A stretch of DNA of 64,000 bases from Coffea arabica (taxonomy: Eukaryota > Streptophyta > Magnoliopsida > Gentianales > Rubiaceae), in NCBI RefSeq assembly GCF_036785885.1, contig NC_092323.1, positions 19,848,501 to 19,912,500 on the forward strand, read 5' to 3'. Below, in pieces: positions 1-12,001 of this stretch. Both the position numbers and the translations under genes were made by a program. The notes below the pieces were generated by a model. It was given only the letters and a program-made list of their open reading frames with translations, was not told where the DNA came from and made no database searches. How positions within the stretch are numbered: the first letter of the stretch is position 1; the number at the start of each line of letters is the position of its first letter.

Positions 1-228
1 TTTAGCCTCTTCAATAGCAGTCACCTTACTCTCCCAATCTTTGGACAAGGCATTCAAGATTTTTCTATTTTTCCCTCCTACGGAGTATTCCTTTTCAAGA
101 ACCTCTAAATTCTTAATAAGATCATTGAATTTCCAATATATTTTTATCAATATTTTCATGAGATTCCATTTTAAATGACTCATACTTAGTAATCAAGATA
201 GACTTCTTTTGTTCTCTAACATTTTCAC
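1..228 (-). pseudogene. Copia gag fragment, downstream half
   Basis: The minus-strand translation gives a gag helix-rich segment with motifs such as NDLIKNLEVLEKEY and LNALSKDWESKVTAIEEA, typical of the UBN2-type gag domain of plant Copia elements. It continues the same protein as the segment at 3941-4309 once the solo LTR and its target duplication are discounted. A one-base shift near position 140 (a run of A on the minus strand) breaks the frame between its two readable parts. The window edge truncates it. Gag would form the virus-like particle; this copy cannot. Confidence 0.7.
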
Positions 229-3200
229 TGTGACGCCCCCACTTCTCCCAAGGGCGATCCCAAGGGTATCCACGGGACGCCTGCCCAACTCTCGCCAGGA
301 CTCAAGACAATTCCCGTTCAAACTTAATACAATAATAGCTAATACGACGAGACAAGGTAAGAAAGTGAAGTCGCTTTCATATATAAATATCCGATCTTAC
401 ACCACAAGTTTAAAATACATCAATTTTTCAAAAATATGTAACTGCCAAAAGATGTCTAATCAATTACAGTCGAAACTCTAATACAAAAGTTCATCCCAAT
501 GGTTTCTCCAAACTGTACTCCATATCCGTTCCTGTTAAGAAAAACAAATCTAAAGAGTGAGCGATTGCTCGTGAGACCAAGAAACACACATGCAAGCACG
601 TTGTCCAAGTAACAATCCCATTTAACAAGTAAAATAGTAATACTCAAGTAAATAATAATTCGGGCGAGAAAATAAACAGGAACAATTCAATAATAAAAGA
701 GCTCTCAGGAGTTACGTTCCACTTGCTTTGTCAATACTCGATCAATCACCTCCCCGCAATGACACTCCGTCAACTGGGTCGGTATTTAGTCCGTAAAAAC
801 TTCACTTACTCGTTCCCCGTTCACCATTGCATACCCTAGTACTGGGCCCATTCTTCTTTTATATAAGGCGATACTACTCGAGTATGCCAAGTAAGACCTC
901 TTAATAGATCAATCTTATGTTTTTCTCATGGCTCGCCAAGGTTCCTGACCAAATCCATGCCGAATCGAGTCCAAGGTCGGCCAGTGAGATTTGGGCGTCC
1001 CCCATTATTACCGCTAAGAGTCGAGAAGATTCACTCCAAACGACTTATGCAACCATAGCATAATTAATCATTGAAACACTTCACTTAAATATTCACTTCA
1101 AATAATTCATTTCAAGTAATTCAAATACACTTCACTTAAATGAGAACGAGTGCAATAAAGTACACACTCGACTCGGCATTTTCATAATACTCAATCACTA
1201 ATAACAATTAAGCATGTAACACTTTTTCACATACTTGACACTCACCAAGTAATATAAGGAAGTAGTGCACAATTCAAGTGTTTAGGTGTCTGCAGTGAGA
1301 TCCTCTTAAAGGTCTTCTTGAGTGCCTGAGCAAACAATGATTAACTATCACTCACTATCACTTATAAATCTCTTGTTAATAAGAGAGATCGTACACTTGT
1401 ACAATCTAAGAAAATGTCATGAAATAGAGCTTTATTTGCTCAAAATCCAAGGTTCAAAAGTGGTGTTTAACAATACAAGGAAAACTGATTTCCTTCATGA
1501 AAGCAAGTCCAAAATGGTCAATTAATATTGAAGGATAGGGAAGAGTTTCCAAAAACTCAATTCTCATCAAGTTCGAAAATTTCAGATTTGAAGGGTGATT
1601 TTTGAAAAATCGTATCTTACACTTTGTAGGTCCAAAATTGGAAAATTTGGTACCGTTGGAAACTAGTTCAAAGTACTAAAAGTTTCTAGAAGACACTTTT
1701 CTAAGATTTTAAATGGAAGACACTCAAATTTCTGCTTAAAGTGGCTAACTTACATTTCCAAGACAGATTCGGGTTTGGTTTTTGGCAAATTTAAAAATTT
1801 GAAAAAATTCACAGAATGTGAACGAACCTTTGAAATTTGTACCTCAATTAGAATTCCAATCAAGGTTTAAAACACAATAAGCGGAACTAAAATCGAAGTT
1901 TCGAACATTAAGATATAGCAGTCCAAAGTTAGCTAAAAATAATTACAGATTGAACATTTTTCAGATTTGAAAAACGACTTTGGTCCATAATTGGTCTTGG
2001 ATTAACACCAAAATTGGTATAACTCAACTTCCATGTGAGAACTACTCCTCTACCAAATTTCATTTGAAAATTCACAAGGGAAGGTAGTTAACTAAACTAC
2101 CAAAGTTCAAGAAAATCCCAAGACCAATCTGTCTTTTGCTTTCTTCATTTCTTTCAAACATCTTGCCCAATGAAAACGATTCAAATCTGACTCATTTATG
2201 AAACAAAGGTCTAAGAAACATCCAATATACATTTGGTAGGTGATTGACACCAAAAGTTTCAAACTAACAAGTCCCAATTCGAGCTAGGCCATTCGGCTAG
2301 CCAAAATTAGGGTTTCCTATCACTGGTGCAGTTTGGCAATTTGGCCACAACTTACTCAATTCAACTTCGAATTTAGCATGGTTGGTGGCGTTGGAAACTA
2401 CATTCAATTGGCTACAATTCATCAGAAGCAATCATTTTAAAATTCAGTCCATAATTAGTTCAAATTCAGGCAACAAGCCTCAGCTCATCACTGACCCTCT
2501 AGCAAAGCAATAAAACAGAACAGGTAACTTTGGTGAACTAGTACGGCTCACTCACTTGGAATCAGGGAATGCATTTTATATATTTAGAAAACACGGATGT
2601 CTAGTTTCAAATGCCACTAACGGCACTTGATTTCGACCTCTGAGCAAAGAGTTATGATCGTTCAGAATTTACTGCCAGAGAGCCCCTATTATACTATTTT
2701 CCTGTTTTGTTCCTACCAAAACTCGGTTTTTCCTCAACCAAATCAAGTGATTTTTGGTGGAAACTTTCCACACATCCTATATAACATATTTACATCAGAT
2801 TCAAGGTCATTTGATTACAAAAAAAAATTGAACCAAGGGCTCGGCAAAACAGGGCAGAATTCGGCCCTCTCTCTATGCAACTTCCCTTTGGTTTTCCTTT
2901 CACTTTTTCAACTTATATCCACTTGTTTAGCACTTAATCAACATAAATAACACCCATAAATATCATATCAGTCAAACATGTCCATTGTGAGATTTTATAG
3001 AGCCCACTCCAATCATTTTTAACCAAATAACAACACCCACATGAAGCTACAAGCTCCAAGGCCAAATTTAACTCACTAAAATCAAGTTTCAAGGGTTGGA
3101 TGATTACTACCTCTTAGATGATGAAAAATCAGAAATTTTGGGTCACCAAAAGCTCCAAGAAACTGTGAGAAAGATGCCTCCTTCCTAGTCCAAGTGAATC

Positions 3201-3940
3201 TCCAAGTGAAGTGGAAGTTGTGTGGTGAATTTGGAGTGAAATGGTTGGAAGATTTGAAGTAAAATAAGATGAACTTTGCTCCTTCTTTGCCTTGAGAATT
3301 TCGGCCAGCTTGAGAGGAAGGAGAGAGAGAGTATGGCTGATGGTGAAACTTCTCTTGGAAACTTGGTAGTTGGTGGCTTTAATTTGGCACAAAAGTCAAC
3401 TTTGAATAGTGCGCGGACACACGCGTTTCATGCCCGTTTTCTCTCGGATTCATTTCACTTGTGCACTAAATCTCTAATGCACTTCCTTTAAAACTATTAT
3501 CATTCACTCTTAGTAGTATAACAATAATTTTCTAAAGTCCTTCAATGAGTCACGTGCATGAAAACGCGAACTTCCGACTCGCGTGCGATAAAGCGCAATT
3601 TCTAAGAATTTCTTGTAACGATGATATAACTAACTAATACTAGGGTAATTAAGCATAAAAATACCTATTTTAAGACTAACGCATGAGTCCTCCAATTTCC
3701 AAGGTCACTGTACTATCAAATCGAATATTGCCTCCAAACGCGTATTCGCTAAATCTCACTAAACGAGCTTCCAAAAAATTAAATTTATTAACGGAATATT
3801 TTAAAAATATACGCAAGTCATAGTTCCATGTAAATGGTTCTAAAAGGGTTGAAATAAATTATTCAGAGAAAACGGATGGATAATTATTTAAATAAACCAA
3901 TAATATGAGTTTAAAATAAGTAAATTTTTGGGTCCTCACA
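229..3940. repeat. Long solo LTR inserted in Copia gag
   Basis: The segment begins TGTGACGCCCC and ends GGGTCCTCACA, giving the TG...CA ends of an LTR with a short imperfect terminal inversion (TGTGA/TCACA). It is bordered by the 5-bp direct repeat TTCAC at 224-228 and 3941-3945. The host Copia gag continues across the junction. I found no second copy of the end sequence inside and no retroelement coding domain, so it reads as one LTR left by LTR-LTR recombination. At 3712 bp it is in the range of Tat/Ogre or LARD LTRs. Orientation is not certain. The short open frames inside look spurious. Confidence 0.75.
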
Positions 3941-4309
3941 TTCACTGCCTTCATGAATTTCTCTCAGTTTATCCCAAATTTCCTTAGTTGACTTGCAGCC
4001 TTTGACCCTAATAGATTCATTTGAGTTTAAAGCACTATATAACACATTCATAACTTTTGCATTAAAGGTGAGGTAGATTCTATCATCACCAGTCAATTCA
4101 TTTCTGGTCTTTGGTCTTGGTCGATGAGTATCTTCATCTATTATAGAGGCATCATATGGACCTTCATTAACAATAAACCACAATTCAATATCAATCGATT
4201 GTAAGAAAATAATCATTCTTTCTTTCCAACTCACATAATTCGACCCATTAAATATTGGAGGTCTAGTGACAGATTGTCCTTTAAAAAATATTGCATTGTT
4301 GGTTGTCAT
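3941..4309 (-). pseudogene. Copia gag fragment, N-terminal half
   Basis: The ATG at 4309 opens a 123-codon stretch of Copia gag. Near the N-terminus is PPIFNGSNYVSWKERMIIFL, the DUF4219-like start of plant Copia gag, followed by the UBN2-type region with KGCKSTKEIWDKLREIHEG. The start lies about 40 bp downstream (minus strand) of the primer binding site, as expected for an element whose genomic RNA is also its mRNA. The frame runs into the solo LTR after residue 123; the few residues beyond belong to the LTR. The remainder of gag is at 1-228. Confidence 0.8.
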
Positions 4310-4350
4310 ATTTACTCCTAAACCGATTGAGTTTAATCTCTAGGAGACCA

Positions 4351-4363
4351 AATTCTGATACCA
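4351..4363 (-). other. Primer binding site (initiator tRNA-Met type)
   Basis: The minus strand reads TGGTATCAGAATT. The first ten bases match the 3' end complement of initiator tRNA-Met used by plant Copia elements. It lies 2 bp inside the LTR boundary at 4366 and fixes that boundary and the element's orientation. The last bases differ from the usual GAGC continuation. Confidence 0.75.
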
Positions 4364-4365
4364 AT

Positions 4366-5341
4366 TGCTAGGCTAGAAAACAACCTAAGAGGGGGTGAAT
4401 TAGGTTTATTAAAAAGTTAATCAAGTTATGAGCACGTTTTACTCAATATGAAATTTACCTTTTTTTCTAAGTGATCACACAATAAATCAATCAATGAATG
4501 AACAATATCACTTAAGAGAAGTAGAAGCGATAAGCAATTTAAGGATCACAACATAACAATAAGTAAATCAGAAGAAAGGAATTGCAAACCAATTGACTGC
4601 CAAGCTCCTCTTGAACTTAGAGATCAATTCAAACAAGCTTTTTCAAGTTGATGAAATACAACAAATCTTGTGTACAAAGGAAGACTCACTTCCTCCTTGC
4701 CCCAAGCTCCATTCGATCAAATTAGGAAGTTTTACTATCCCTCAGGATAACCCCCACAGATCTACACTATTGAAGTATTCACTCACAAATGAAAAATTTA
4801 CAATGAACTTCACACCACCAAAACTACAAATCTTCCTTGGAAAGTGTTTTCTCACTAAAACTACTCTATATCTTTTGTATTTTCAGTGTGCAAAAATTAT
4901 TTAAAATTTCTGACCATACTCTATTTATATGAGACCAAGAAAGTGCTTCATTAATGCTTCCAATGGATAGAAGGTAGCTAAAGAGTCAACTAGTTGTTGG
5001 GAGTATTGCATGCGTCCGAAAGTAGGTAGAGAGTTTGAAAAATCTTTTTCAATTCTTTCGGACGTCCGGTACCTCTAATGCTTGCGTCCAAAAGAGACAA
5101 TGAGTTAGAAGGAATTTCTTAATTCTTTCAGACGTTCAGTAATGGAGTTCTTCATGTGTCCGAAGTTCTGCATTGATTATCGAACGTCTGGTGTTGTCTT
5201 CACGAGCGTCCGACAGCTTTCAACTTCCTTTATCTCTTTCAATTGCTCTTGTTCTTAGAACCAAATTTCTTTAGAACTAAAAGGATTTCTTATTGAAAAG
5301 AGATTAGTAATATCCAATTATTTTGTAAGCATCAAAAGACA
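4366..5341 (-). repeat. Copia 5' LTR
   Basis: On the minus strand the segment starts TGTCTTTTGATGC and ends CTAGCCTAGCA just before the primer site, with TG...CA ends and 976 bp length. The inner end carries the CACCCCCTCTTAGG-type sequence common at the 3' end of plant Copia LTRs. A block at about 5005-5215 repeats variants of a GTCCGAA/CGGACGTCCG motif several times. No coding function is supported. The partner LTR is outside the window. Confidence 0.7.
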
Positions 5342-5905
5342 GGGATCAAGATCATCAGTGACAAACCACCACCAGTAGTTGTAAATCAAACAAAACCAAA
5401 ACCAAATGAAGATATTAGATTCTAGTGTGTAATAGACATAATAGCATAACCCAGATTCGTTCCTTTTTCTCTTCCAACCATAGCCCATTAATTTCATTTT
5501 TTCCCTTCTATCACAACCATCTTCATCATCTCCATCTAATTTGACCATGAAATTTTTCTTTGCTCCCTCAATTTGCAAATTTGGAAGTTTTGATTCTTCA
5601 ATGTATACAAATTATAATATAAGAAGAAATAAACAAGAGTGGCTGATAGTTAAGTACCACGGAAAGAGAAAGGTAGACAAGAAATAAACACTTCGAATAG
5701 GTTAGCATGATGGTGTAGTTGGTGGGTGAAAGAGACTATGGGGTTATAGGCAGGAAAGAGAGAATCAGAAAAGGAAAAAAGAAAAGAAGCGACTATTAAT
5801 TAAAGTAGGGTTGGGATGATGACGAGTTGTTGCAGGTTTTTATTTTTTTCTTGTACTTTTGATTTGGTTTTTGTGTCCTACATATGTGATAAATTATATA
5901 TTAAG
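5342..5905. mobile_element. Left part of a Mutator-like MITE, split by the Tat element
   Basis: The last 100 bases before 5905 (purine-rich run, then a TTTGATTTG segment and AAATTATATATTAAG) parallel the interior of the related elements at 33750-34684 and 35409-36161, for example AAATTACGTATTAAG in the latter. The sequence resumes at 25610 after the Tat insertion and ends with the family's terminal repeat at 25709. The left terminus is not found before the Copia LTR at 5341, so the Copia element may have inserted into the same MITE. No convincing gene is present; a minus-strand open frame at 5318-5578 overlaps the LTR end and is not credible. Confidence 0.45.
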
Positions 5906-8900
5906 TGTAGACACCAAATTTTTATTAAATATTAATATTTTTTTGAATTTTTTCTATTTAATAATTTATTTATTTTCTTACATTTTTATGTGCATTTTTC
6001 TTATTTTTGCAGGTTTGTTTTAAAAGAAAAAAAAGAAAACAAAAAAAAAGAAAAAAAACCAACTAAACCCATTTGACAAAAATCCCTTGGTTCCCTCCTT
6101 ATTCTCGGGGACTGATTGATGAAAAAACGGCAATTTGGGGATCAAAAAAAAATGTACTCTATCGGCTCTGACACAGGGAGACCATCCCTTGGACAAGAAA
6201 GATACCAACTCCCCACCTTTTCCCCTCAATTTACTCTTCATTCGGCTCTCTGGAGGAGAACAGACAAGACCATCAGACAACGAAGGACTCCACTCAAAAA
6301 AAAAAAAAATACTCTCTCGGCATTTTGGCAAACAAAAGGGGAAACAAATTGTCAAACCATTGAGGCTTAGGAATCTGATCACAAACCTCAACTACCAGTG
6401 ATTGCAATCTTCTTGAGGTATTTTTTTTCTTTATTTTTTTTAGTTTCGTTTTTCACATTTAATTCATATTTCGTTGCTTATTTTCCCCTGTTTTTGTTGC
6501 CTTGCATTGTTGTTGTTGTATTGTTAAAATTTGGGAAATGGCATGAACCAGATTTAGGAAAAGGAAATGTTTCTTATGTATGCATTTTAACCGTTTGAAG
6601 AAATGCCAAGATGGAAAATCGGATTAAAATGTTAATTTTGTACATGCATTGTTGTTAAAATGAATAATCATGACTAGTTACTGGTTTGGCGGGTTTGTTT
6701 AATTAAGTTTTGTGTCATTTTTGTAGTCTAAAAGGCAACAAAAGAAAAATGAATTTTAGGGGCTGTTTTGCTTTAATTTAGCCTTTTTATGTTGTTTTCT
6801 TGTCAAATCAAAATCATAGTTGTATTGTAGGAATCATAAGGAGTGTTGTACTATAATTTTTATGATTTTTGGTGAAAGATATGGTGATTTGAAAAAAATA
6901 AAAACTGGGCTGTCTTTTGCTATTTTGGTCACTTTCGAATTTTTTTTTTTTTTGTAAAAACTAATATCGGAAACGGATTCTACGCGAAAAATCGAGTGAG
7001 GGGATGTATTTTGGTGAAATTCGGTGACCGGAGAGGTCGCCGGCGACCACCGGCGACGGCAGTCCGGTGGCGGCGGCGCCACTGGCGACCACCATGGCCA
7101 CCAGCTGAAGAAGCAACTTCAGCTGGCCGAAGAAGAAGAGAAGAAACGGAAGTAAAGGAGAAAAAGAGAAGAAAGAAAAGAAAAGAAGAAAAACAAAGGG
7201 GTTTGGGCTAAGTTTTTTTTTCGGTGGGCTTGTGGTTATGTTTTGTTTTATTTCTTTTGGGTTTCGGTTGGGCTGGAGGTTTAGAACCCATGCATTTCTG
7301 GGTCGGGTTTGAGTGATAAAATGACAGGCTGGCCTGCTCGTTTCTCTGGATTTTTGGCTGGGCTTAGATAGTTTTTGGCCCAAAGAAATAAATAATGGCC
7401 CAGTGACCTGTTTTCTTAAGAAGATCTGATTACGATTTACATTTTGGCCCCTGATCTTTGGAGTAGTTTCATTGTGGCCCAGAACATTTTAAATTTCTTT
7501 CACTTAGGTCCTTAATTAATTGCATTTTTGTCCCTAATTTTATCTTTTATTTAATTCTTGACCCCTAAACTTTGGAAAAATATAATTTTATCCCCAAAAG
7601 TTTCTTCAATATTTACAATTCAGTCCCTGGTGAATTTTGACTCTCTTTTATTATGATTGTTTCTTTTCTTTAATAGTTAATTATATTACTTTTGAGTATA
7701 TTTAACTTGTAATTTTTAGATGTTCTTAAATTTCTGTAACATTAACATGTTAAGGTGAATTTAGTACTTTTATTGTTATTATTATTATTGTTTTTTTTCA
7801 ATTAAATTGGTGCCATGATTCTTTTGTTCATTTTGAATATAAATAGGGTAATTCGACTCCATTTAGTCACCACTTCAAAAGGGAGGTACCCCTATTATTA
7901 TTTCAATATCAATTATGTGCTCTTATGTGTTCCTATGTGTTTACTTTTTTTTATATGCTTTATTTATTTGATTTAAATGTTCATTCAAATTTCCTTATAT
8001 TTGTTTTAGTTAATTTTTTTTATAATTATTTGAGAAGCATTTAAATACCTAAAATATGTAATAGATAGGATTATTATATTTGTTTTATTATATTTTTCCC
8101 TTTTTATATTGTAATTAGGTCCCCTGTTGTAATAGATAGGATAGATAGGATTTTATTTATTTTCTCATTTTAGGTTGTAGTTAGTCTCCCCGATGTAGTA
8201 GATAGGTTGTGTGTTTATGTGGTTTATGTGTTATATGCTTTATCCGCTTTTCTTAGAATTTTTGCATCTAGATATTATGTTTACGTGTTACGTGCTATGT
8301 GCTTTTATGTGTTTATTTGTTTTAATTTATGCCTCATCTGTTTTACTATGTATTATTAATGCATGGCGTCACCACACTAGTCCAACGCTAGTTGTGACTT
8401 CTCCCTCCGCTTACTTGCTAGTCCAACGCTAGTAAGGTTTTTTTTAGAAATGAGTTAGTCCAATGCTAAACCCTTATATCATTCGTGCGTTAGATTCATC
8501 CTTGTTTGATATTCATTACATTTTCATGCATATTTTATATTTTTAGGATCTTTTCTCGTTTGCATGATATTGTCTATTATATTATCCTCAATCCTTTACC
8601 CTCTATATTTGTTAATCATATCATTTAGAATTGCATTTCATTTAAATTAGATCATTTGCTTGTCTATGTTAGGAAAATTATTCTTTGAACATGGAAAATG
8701 AGTGATTATAACTTTTTAGTTTAAATACCCCATTAATCCCTATATAAGAAAATTATGTCACGAGTTTTTGCCGCCCGCACCCCTTACATTGCATTCCCTT
8801 TTTCTTTCATTACTTATATCTATGTATATAATTTAATTTCTTTTCTTTTCTTTTAATTTCATCATTTGCATACATGTGACACTTTCAAGGTATCATTTTG

Positions 8901-9431
8901 GCCTTCGCAATTAATGCGATTGAATCAATTAAACCCTTGAATAAACATTTTGCCATTTTCGATATTTTTTTAGATTTGCATCCATGTAGGAAATATCCAA
9001 ACATGATAAAATTAAGGGTTAGATTAGGAAAATTTTGACTAAACCTCGTAACTAACTTAGACTAGATTGAAAGGGTGCCTTAGATTTGAGTTGATCGAAC
9101 TTTTGCCTTCCCTTTCTTCAATCGTGACTCCTAAATCCATTTTCTCTTGTTTTTTTAAGATCTGGAGTTGTTAAAAAGGGTTTTATCTTATTTTATTTTT
9201 ATTTTTGTCAAAAAATATTTTCTTTGGGGTGACTTGGTACACCCAAACTCAATACCAAGTGTCGACTCCTATTTTTTCTTAAAAACCCTTTTAGACTAAA
9301 TTTTGGACCCAAATTATCGCATTTTTTTAAAGTCCCATTTTAGGTCCTTTTCACTTATTTTTAAATAAAAATCATATCTTTTATAAATACCTTTTATTCT
9401 TATTTTTTCATTGCAAAAAAGGAGCGCGACA
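5906..9431 (+). repeat. Tat element 5' LTR
   Basis: The LTR starts TGTAGACACCAAATT and ends ...GCGCGACA, immediately before the primer site. It is collinear with 22015-25609 and differs by scattered substitutions and small indels. The largest difference is an 80-90 bp segment present only in the 3' copy at about 22408-22494. It contains a CpG-rich island (about 7015-7130), a TATA box at 7838-7845, and an ACTAGTCCAACGCTAGT-type short inverted repeat near 8375-8435. Open frames within it, for example at 6020-7383, have no retroelement homology. Confidence 0.92.
7838..7845 (+). promoter_or_regulatory. TATA box of Tat 5' LTR
   Basis: TATAAATA occurs in both LTRs at the equivalent place (24016-24023 in the 3' LTR), followed by the conserved AGGGTAATTCGACTCC. 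This is the best candidate core promoter for the genomic RNA, which would start a few tens of bases downstream and mark the U3/R border. Inferred from motif and conservation only. Confidence 0.5.
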
Positions 9432-9434
9432 ACT

Positions 9435-9452
9435 TGGCGACTCCACTGGGGA
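9435..9452 (+). other. Tat primer binding site (tRNA-Arg type)
   Basis: TGGCGACTCCACTGGGGA starts 3 bp after the LTR end at 9431. TGGCGACTC plus a CTGGGGA core is complementary to the 3' end of plant tRNA-Arg, the primer reported for Ogre elements. It fixes the 5' LTR boundary. Confidence 0.75.
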
Positions 9453-10543
9453 TGCTAGAGAGTCGAAACACTTGGTTTAATTATCTTTTCTCTTTCTAAC
9501 CCTTTTATTTATCATATTTGGATGTTTTAGGTTGTATTTTTCTTTTTTAGGATATATTTTGCATTTCACACACGCGACTGTCTCTTGATATCCGTGTATG
9601 CGATGATTTGTTTATTTACTTTCATTATTTTATGTTTATATATACTTGTATCGCGCTTGCATCTTGGGTGGAAGGAAATACCACTTTAGAGCCTTCACGC
9701 ATGTTTTAATCTCTCCCCTCAAAAAAAAGCACATCATACGTGCATGCATTATTGTTATCCTATTTTTATTCTTTCTCGTGGGCGCCATCCCACATCTCCT
9801 TGTAGGATTAAGATCGATTTCCTTAGGTAGGCGGATGGTGTGCTCTGCGCCCATAGCGTGCCTAAGGGATTACTCAAGTCACCGACCGAAGGTCTTGAAA
9901 TTGATGACCCTTAACCTTTTGGTCTGAAGGCTCGGGAGTTTAAAACCTTATCGAGTCTAGATGCATTAGTAAGCCAAATCTCATGCATCTATATTAGAAA
10001 TTGCCTAGGGTAGAGTCTGTCTTACCCTAGTAGTAACATTAGACACGATGGGAGGGATTTCACCCTTCTTTCTTCGCTTTATTTACTTTTCATTCTTGTA
10101 TCATTTATTGTCTCAACGTGTTATGTGTTATTTGTTGAACTAATCTCTTCTTATTTTTCCTTTTTCTGTATACACAAACTTTAGAAATAAGAGTCCTGAC
10201 ATGGTACTCGTTTAGGATAAGACCGCCTCTTATATCAAGAATGTTTAAATTTTAGTTAATTGCATATGCATATGTACTACACATCATTTTAAGCTTATCC
10301 CGGCATTTAAATGGGGCACTTTTAGGTCACATTTCAATTATTTCATTGTATATTTAATATGTTTTAATAAATTGTCATCATGCATTAACCATAGAGGGAA
10401 TGCAACATAGGGAATCCCACGGTAGGAATAAGCCACCTTTTGTCTCGGATATGTAATCTAATGAGACTTGCATGTTTACGATTTTGTATTGCCTACGGGG
10501 TAAAATCCCGATGTAAGGTACTAAAAGTGAAATTCCTCCTCAG
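9453..10543 (+). other. Tat 5' leader, non-coding
   Basis: This is the roughly 1.1-kb leader between the primer site and ORF1. It is AT-rich with a GC-richer patch around 9770-9890. I see no convincing coding sequence; the short open frame at 9646-9927 has no retroelement features. The packaging signal would be expected here, but no specific motif can be defended. Confidence 0.6.
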
Positions 10544-12001
10544 ATGGCTCCGTGCAGAATGCTGAACCAGATACCTCGGGAACTAACAGACTGGAAATAT
10601 AATATAACACATGAAGTGAAGAGGCTGTTCAAGTATGTGGGACATTTACCGAGTCTTCTAAGCATAACTCCAAATGTTGCAATTATTCAAGTTCTACTTG
10701 GGTACTGGGATCCAGAAGGTTCTATTTTTCGATTCGGTGAATGCGAACTAACACCAACTTTAGAAGAAATAGAAGGATTATTGCAGATACCTAAGAAAGG
10801 TTATCCTATGATATATCCAACTAGTGGAATAAGGGAACAGTTTTATAGGTTTTTGGGATTAAGGCAAGCTAGCATGAACCAACATCCGGATGCGAGATCG
10901 TGGCCGTTAGAGTTTCTGTATGAACGATTAGGAGAAAGAGGGTCCTATGAACAGTACCGAACCGATTTTTTCATAAGTAAAGAGCAATGGGAAGAGAAGC
11001 GAGTGCAAGCGTTTGGGTTAGCTTTGGTCAATCTATTATTGTTCCCGTAGAAGCATGGAAAGATCACATTTTTCACAATCAACATGGTTCAGAGTCTGTT
11101 TTTAGGAATTAATGGAACCATCCCTACCTTGGTGCCTGTAATTATTGCCGACATCTTCACTGCCGCTACTGAATGCCAAAAGAAGAGAGGTTTCTTTTAT
11201 GGGTCAAATTTGATACTCCAAATGTGGGCAATGGAGTATCTAGCGGAAAGAACGCTCAATCCTCTGGGATCTTGTCTTCCTATAGAGAATTGGATCGAAT
11301 CACATCGAGAAAGGGTCAAAAAGTATTATCGAATTGCATCTCCGAGTCAGTTTATTCATGAGTTCGATAATTTGACACCCGATAAAATACAATGGGTTTT
11401 GGATTGGACAAAAGTTAAGGATCCGATTTTCACAACTACCCAACACAATTTCATCCCCCTAGCAAACACCAATGGATTGGTCGCATATGTTCCGCAATGA
11501 GTCATGAGGCAATTTGGGTATCCACAAAGAGTTCCGATGATACGAGAGATTGGAAATATCAGATTCAACACAGTTGCTGAGAGTCGGAGCATGGTATTGG
11601 AAGCTTGGGAAAATCTTCGTGGTTTAGAGGATCTGCACTTGGATCAAGTCAACAAATTGGAACCAAAGATCATTCCAGAATATAATGAGTGGATCAAACT
11701 GATAGTCGAACAAGCAAGAGAGAAGTCACAATCTACTCCCACTAGCCCTGAAGAGCAGATAAACAAGTTGAAGAAAGAGTTCGAGGATTACCAATTTCAA
11801 CTCATAGTGGCCGATCATACTTTGGAGGATGCCCGATCACAATTAAAGAGGGAGACAAGAAAAATTGAAAAGTTGGAAAGAGCACTGGATGCCTTTGACA
11901 AAATTCAAGAAGGAATTCGAAAACTTAGTATAGGAAATTTTAGGGAGTTTCAATGTACTAGTTTAGCGAGGCACAAGGATTTTGTAAAAACGGTCAGCTG
12001 A
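10544..12001 (+). pseudogene. Tat/Ogre ORF1 (accessory protein upstream of gag), two stops
   Basis: One reading frame runs from the ATG at 10544 to the TGA at 12001 (about 485 codons), broken by in-frame stops at 11048-11050 (TAG) and 11498-11500 (TGA). The N-terminal 300 residues form a compact helical domain with motifs such as LLGYWDPEGSIFRFGECELT and LTPTLEEIEGLLQIP, resembling the plant domain of unknown function found in many Tat elements and reminiscent of the plant mobile domain. The C-terminal part (about 11740-11930) is a charged coiled coil. An ORF upstream of gag is a hallmark of Ogre and related Tat elements; its role is unknown. The frame is otherwise well preserved. Confidence 0.75.

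Larger units (their letters stand above)
1..5341 (-). mobile_element. Ty1/Copia retrotransposon, 5' part (LTR, PBS, gag), interrupted
   Basis: Read on the minus strand, the order is LTR (4366-5341), an initiator-tRNA-Met-type primer site, then a gag reading frame starting at 4309. This is the standard start of a plant Copia element. The gag is interrupted at 3940/229 by a solo LTR and resumes at 228 down to position 1, where the window cuts it. Protease, integrase, RT and the 3' LTR would lie to the left of the window. The insertion and a frameshift in gag make this copy non-functional. Its own target duplication cannot be checked because only one end is visible. Confidence 0.8.

Noticed and set aside
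5318-5578. 86-codon minus-strand frame
   Set aside because: It crosses the Copia LTR boundary, is Trp/Tyr/Phe-rich and has no known motif.
6020-7383. Several open frames on both strands in the Tat LTR (also at 22110-23470)
   Set aside because: They lie in non-coding LTR, are Phe/Lys/Arg-rich from homopolymer and CpG runs, and are not kept intact between the two LTRs.
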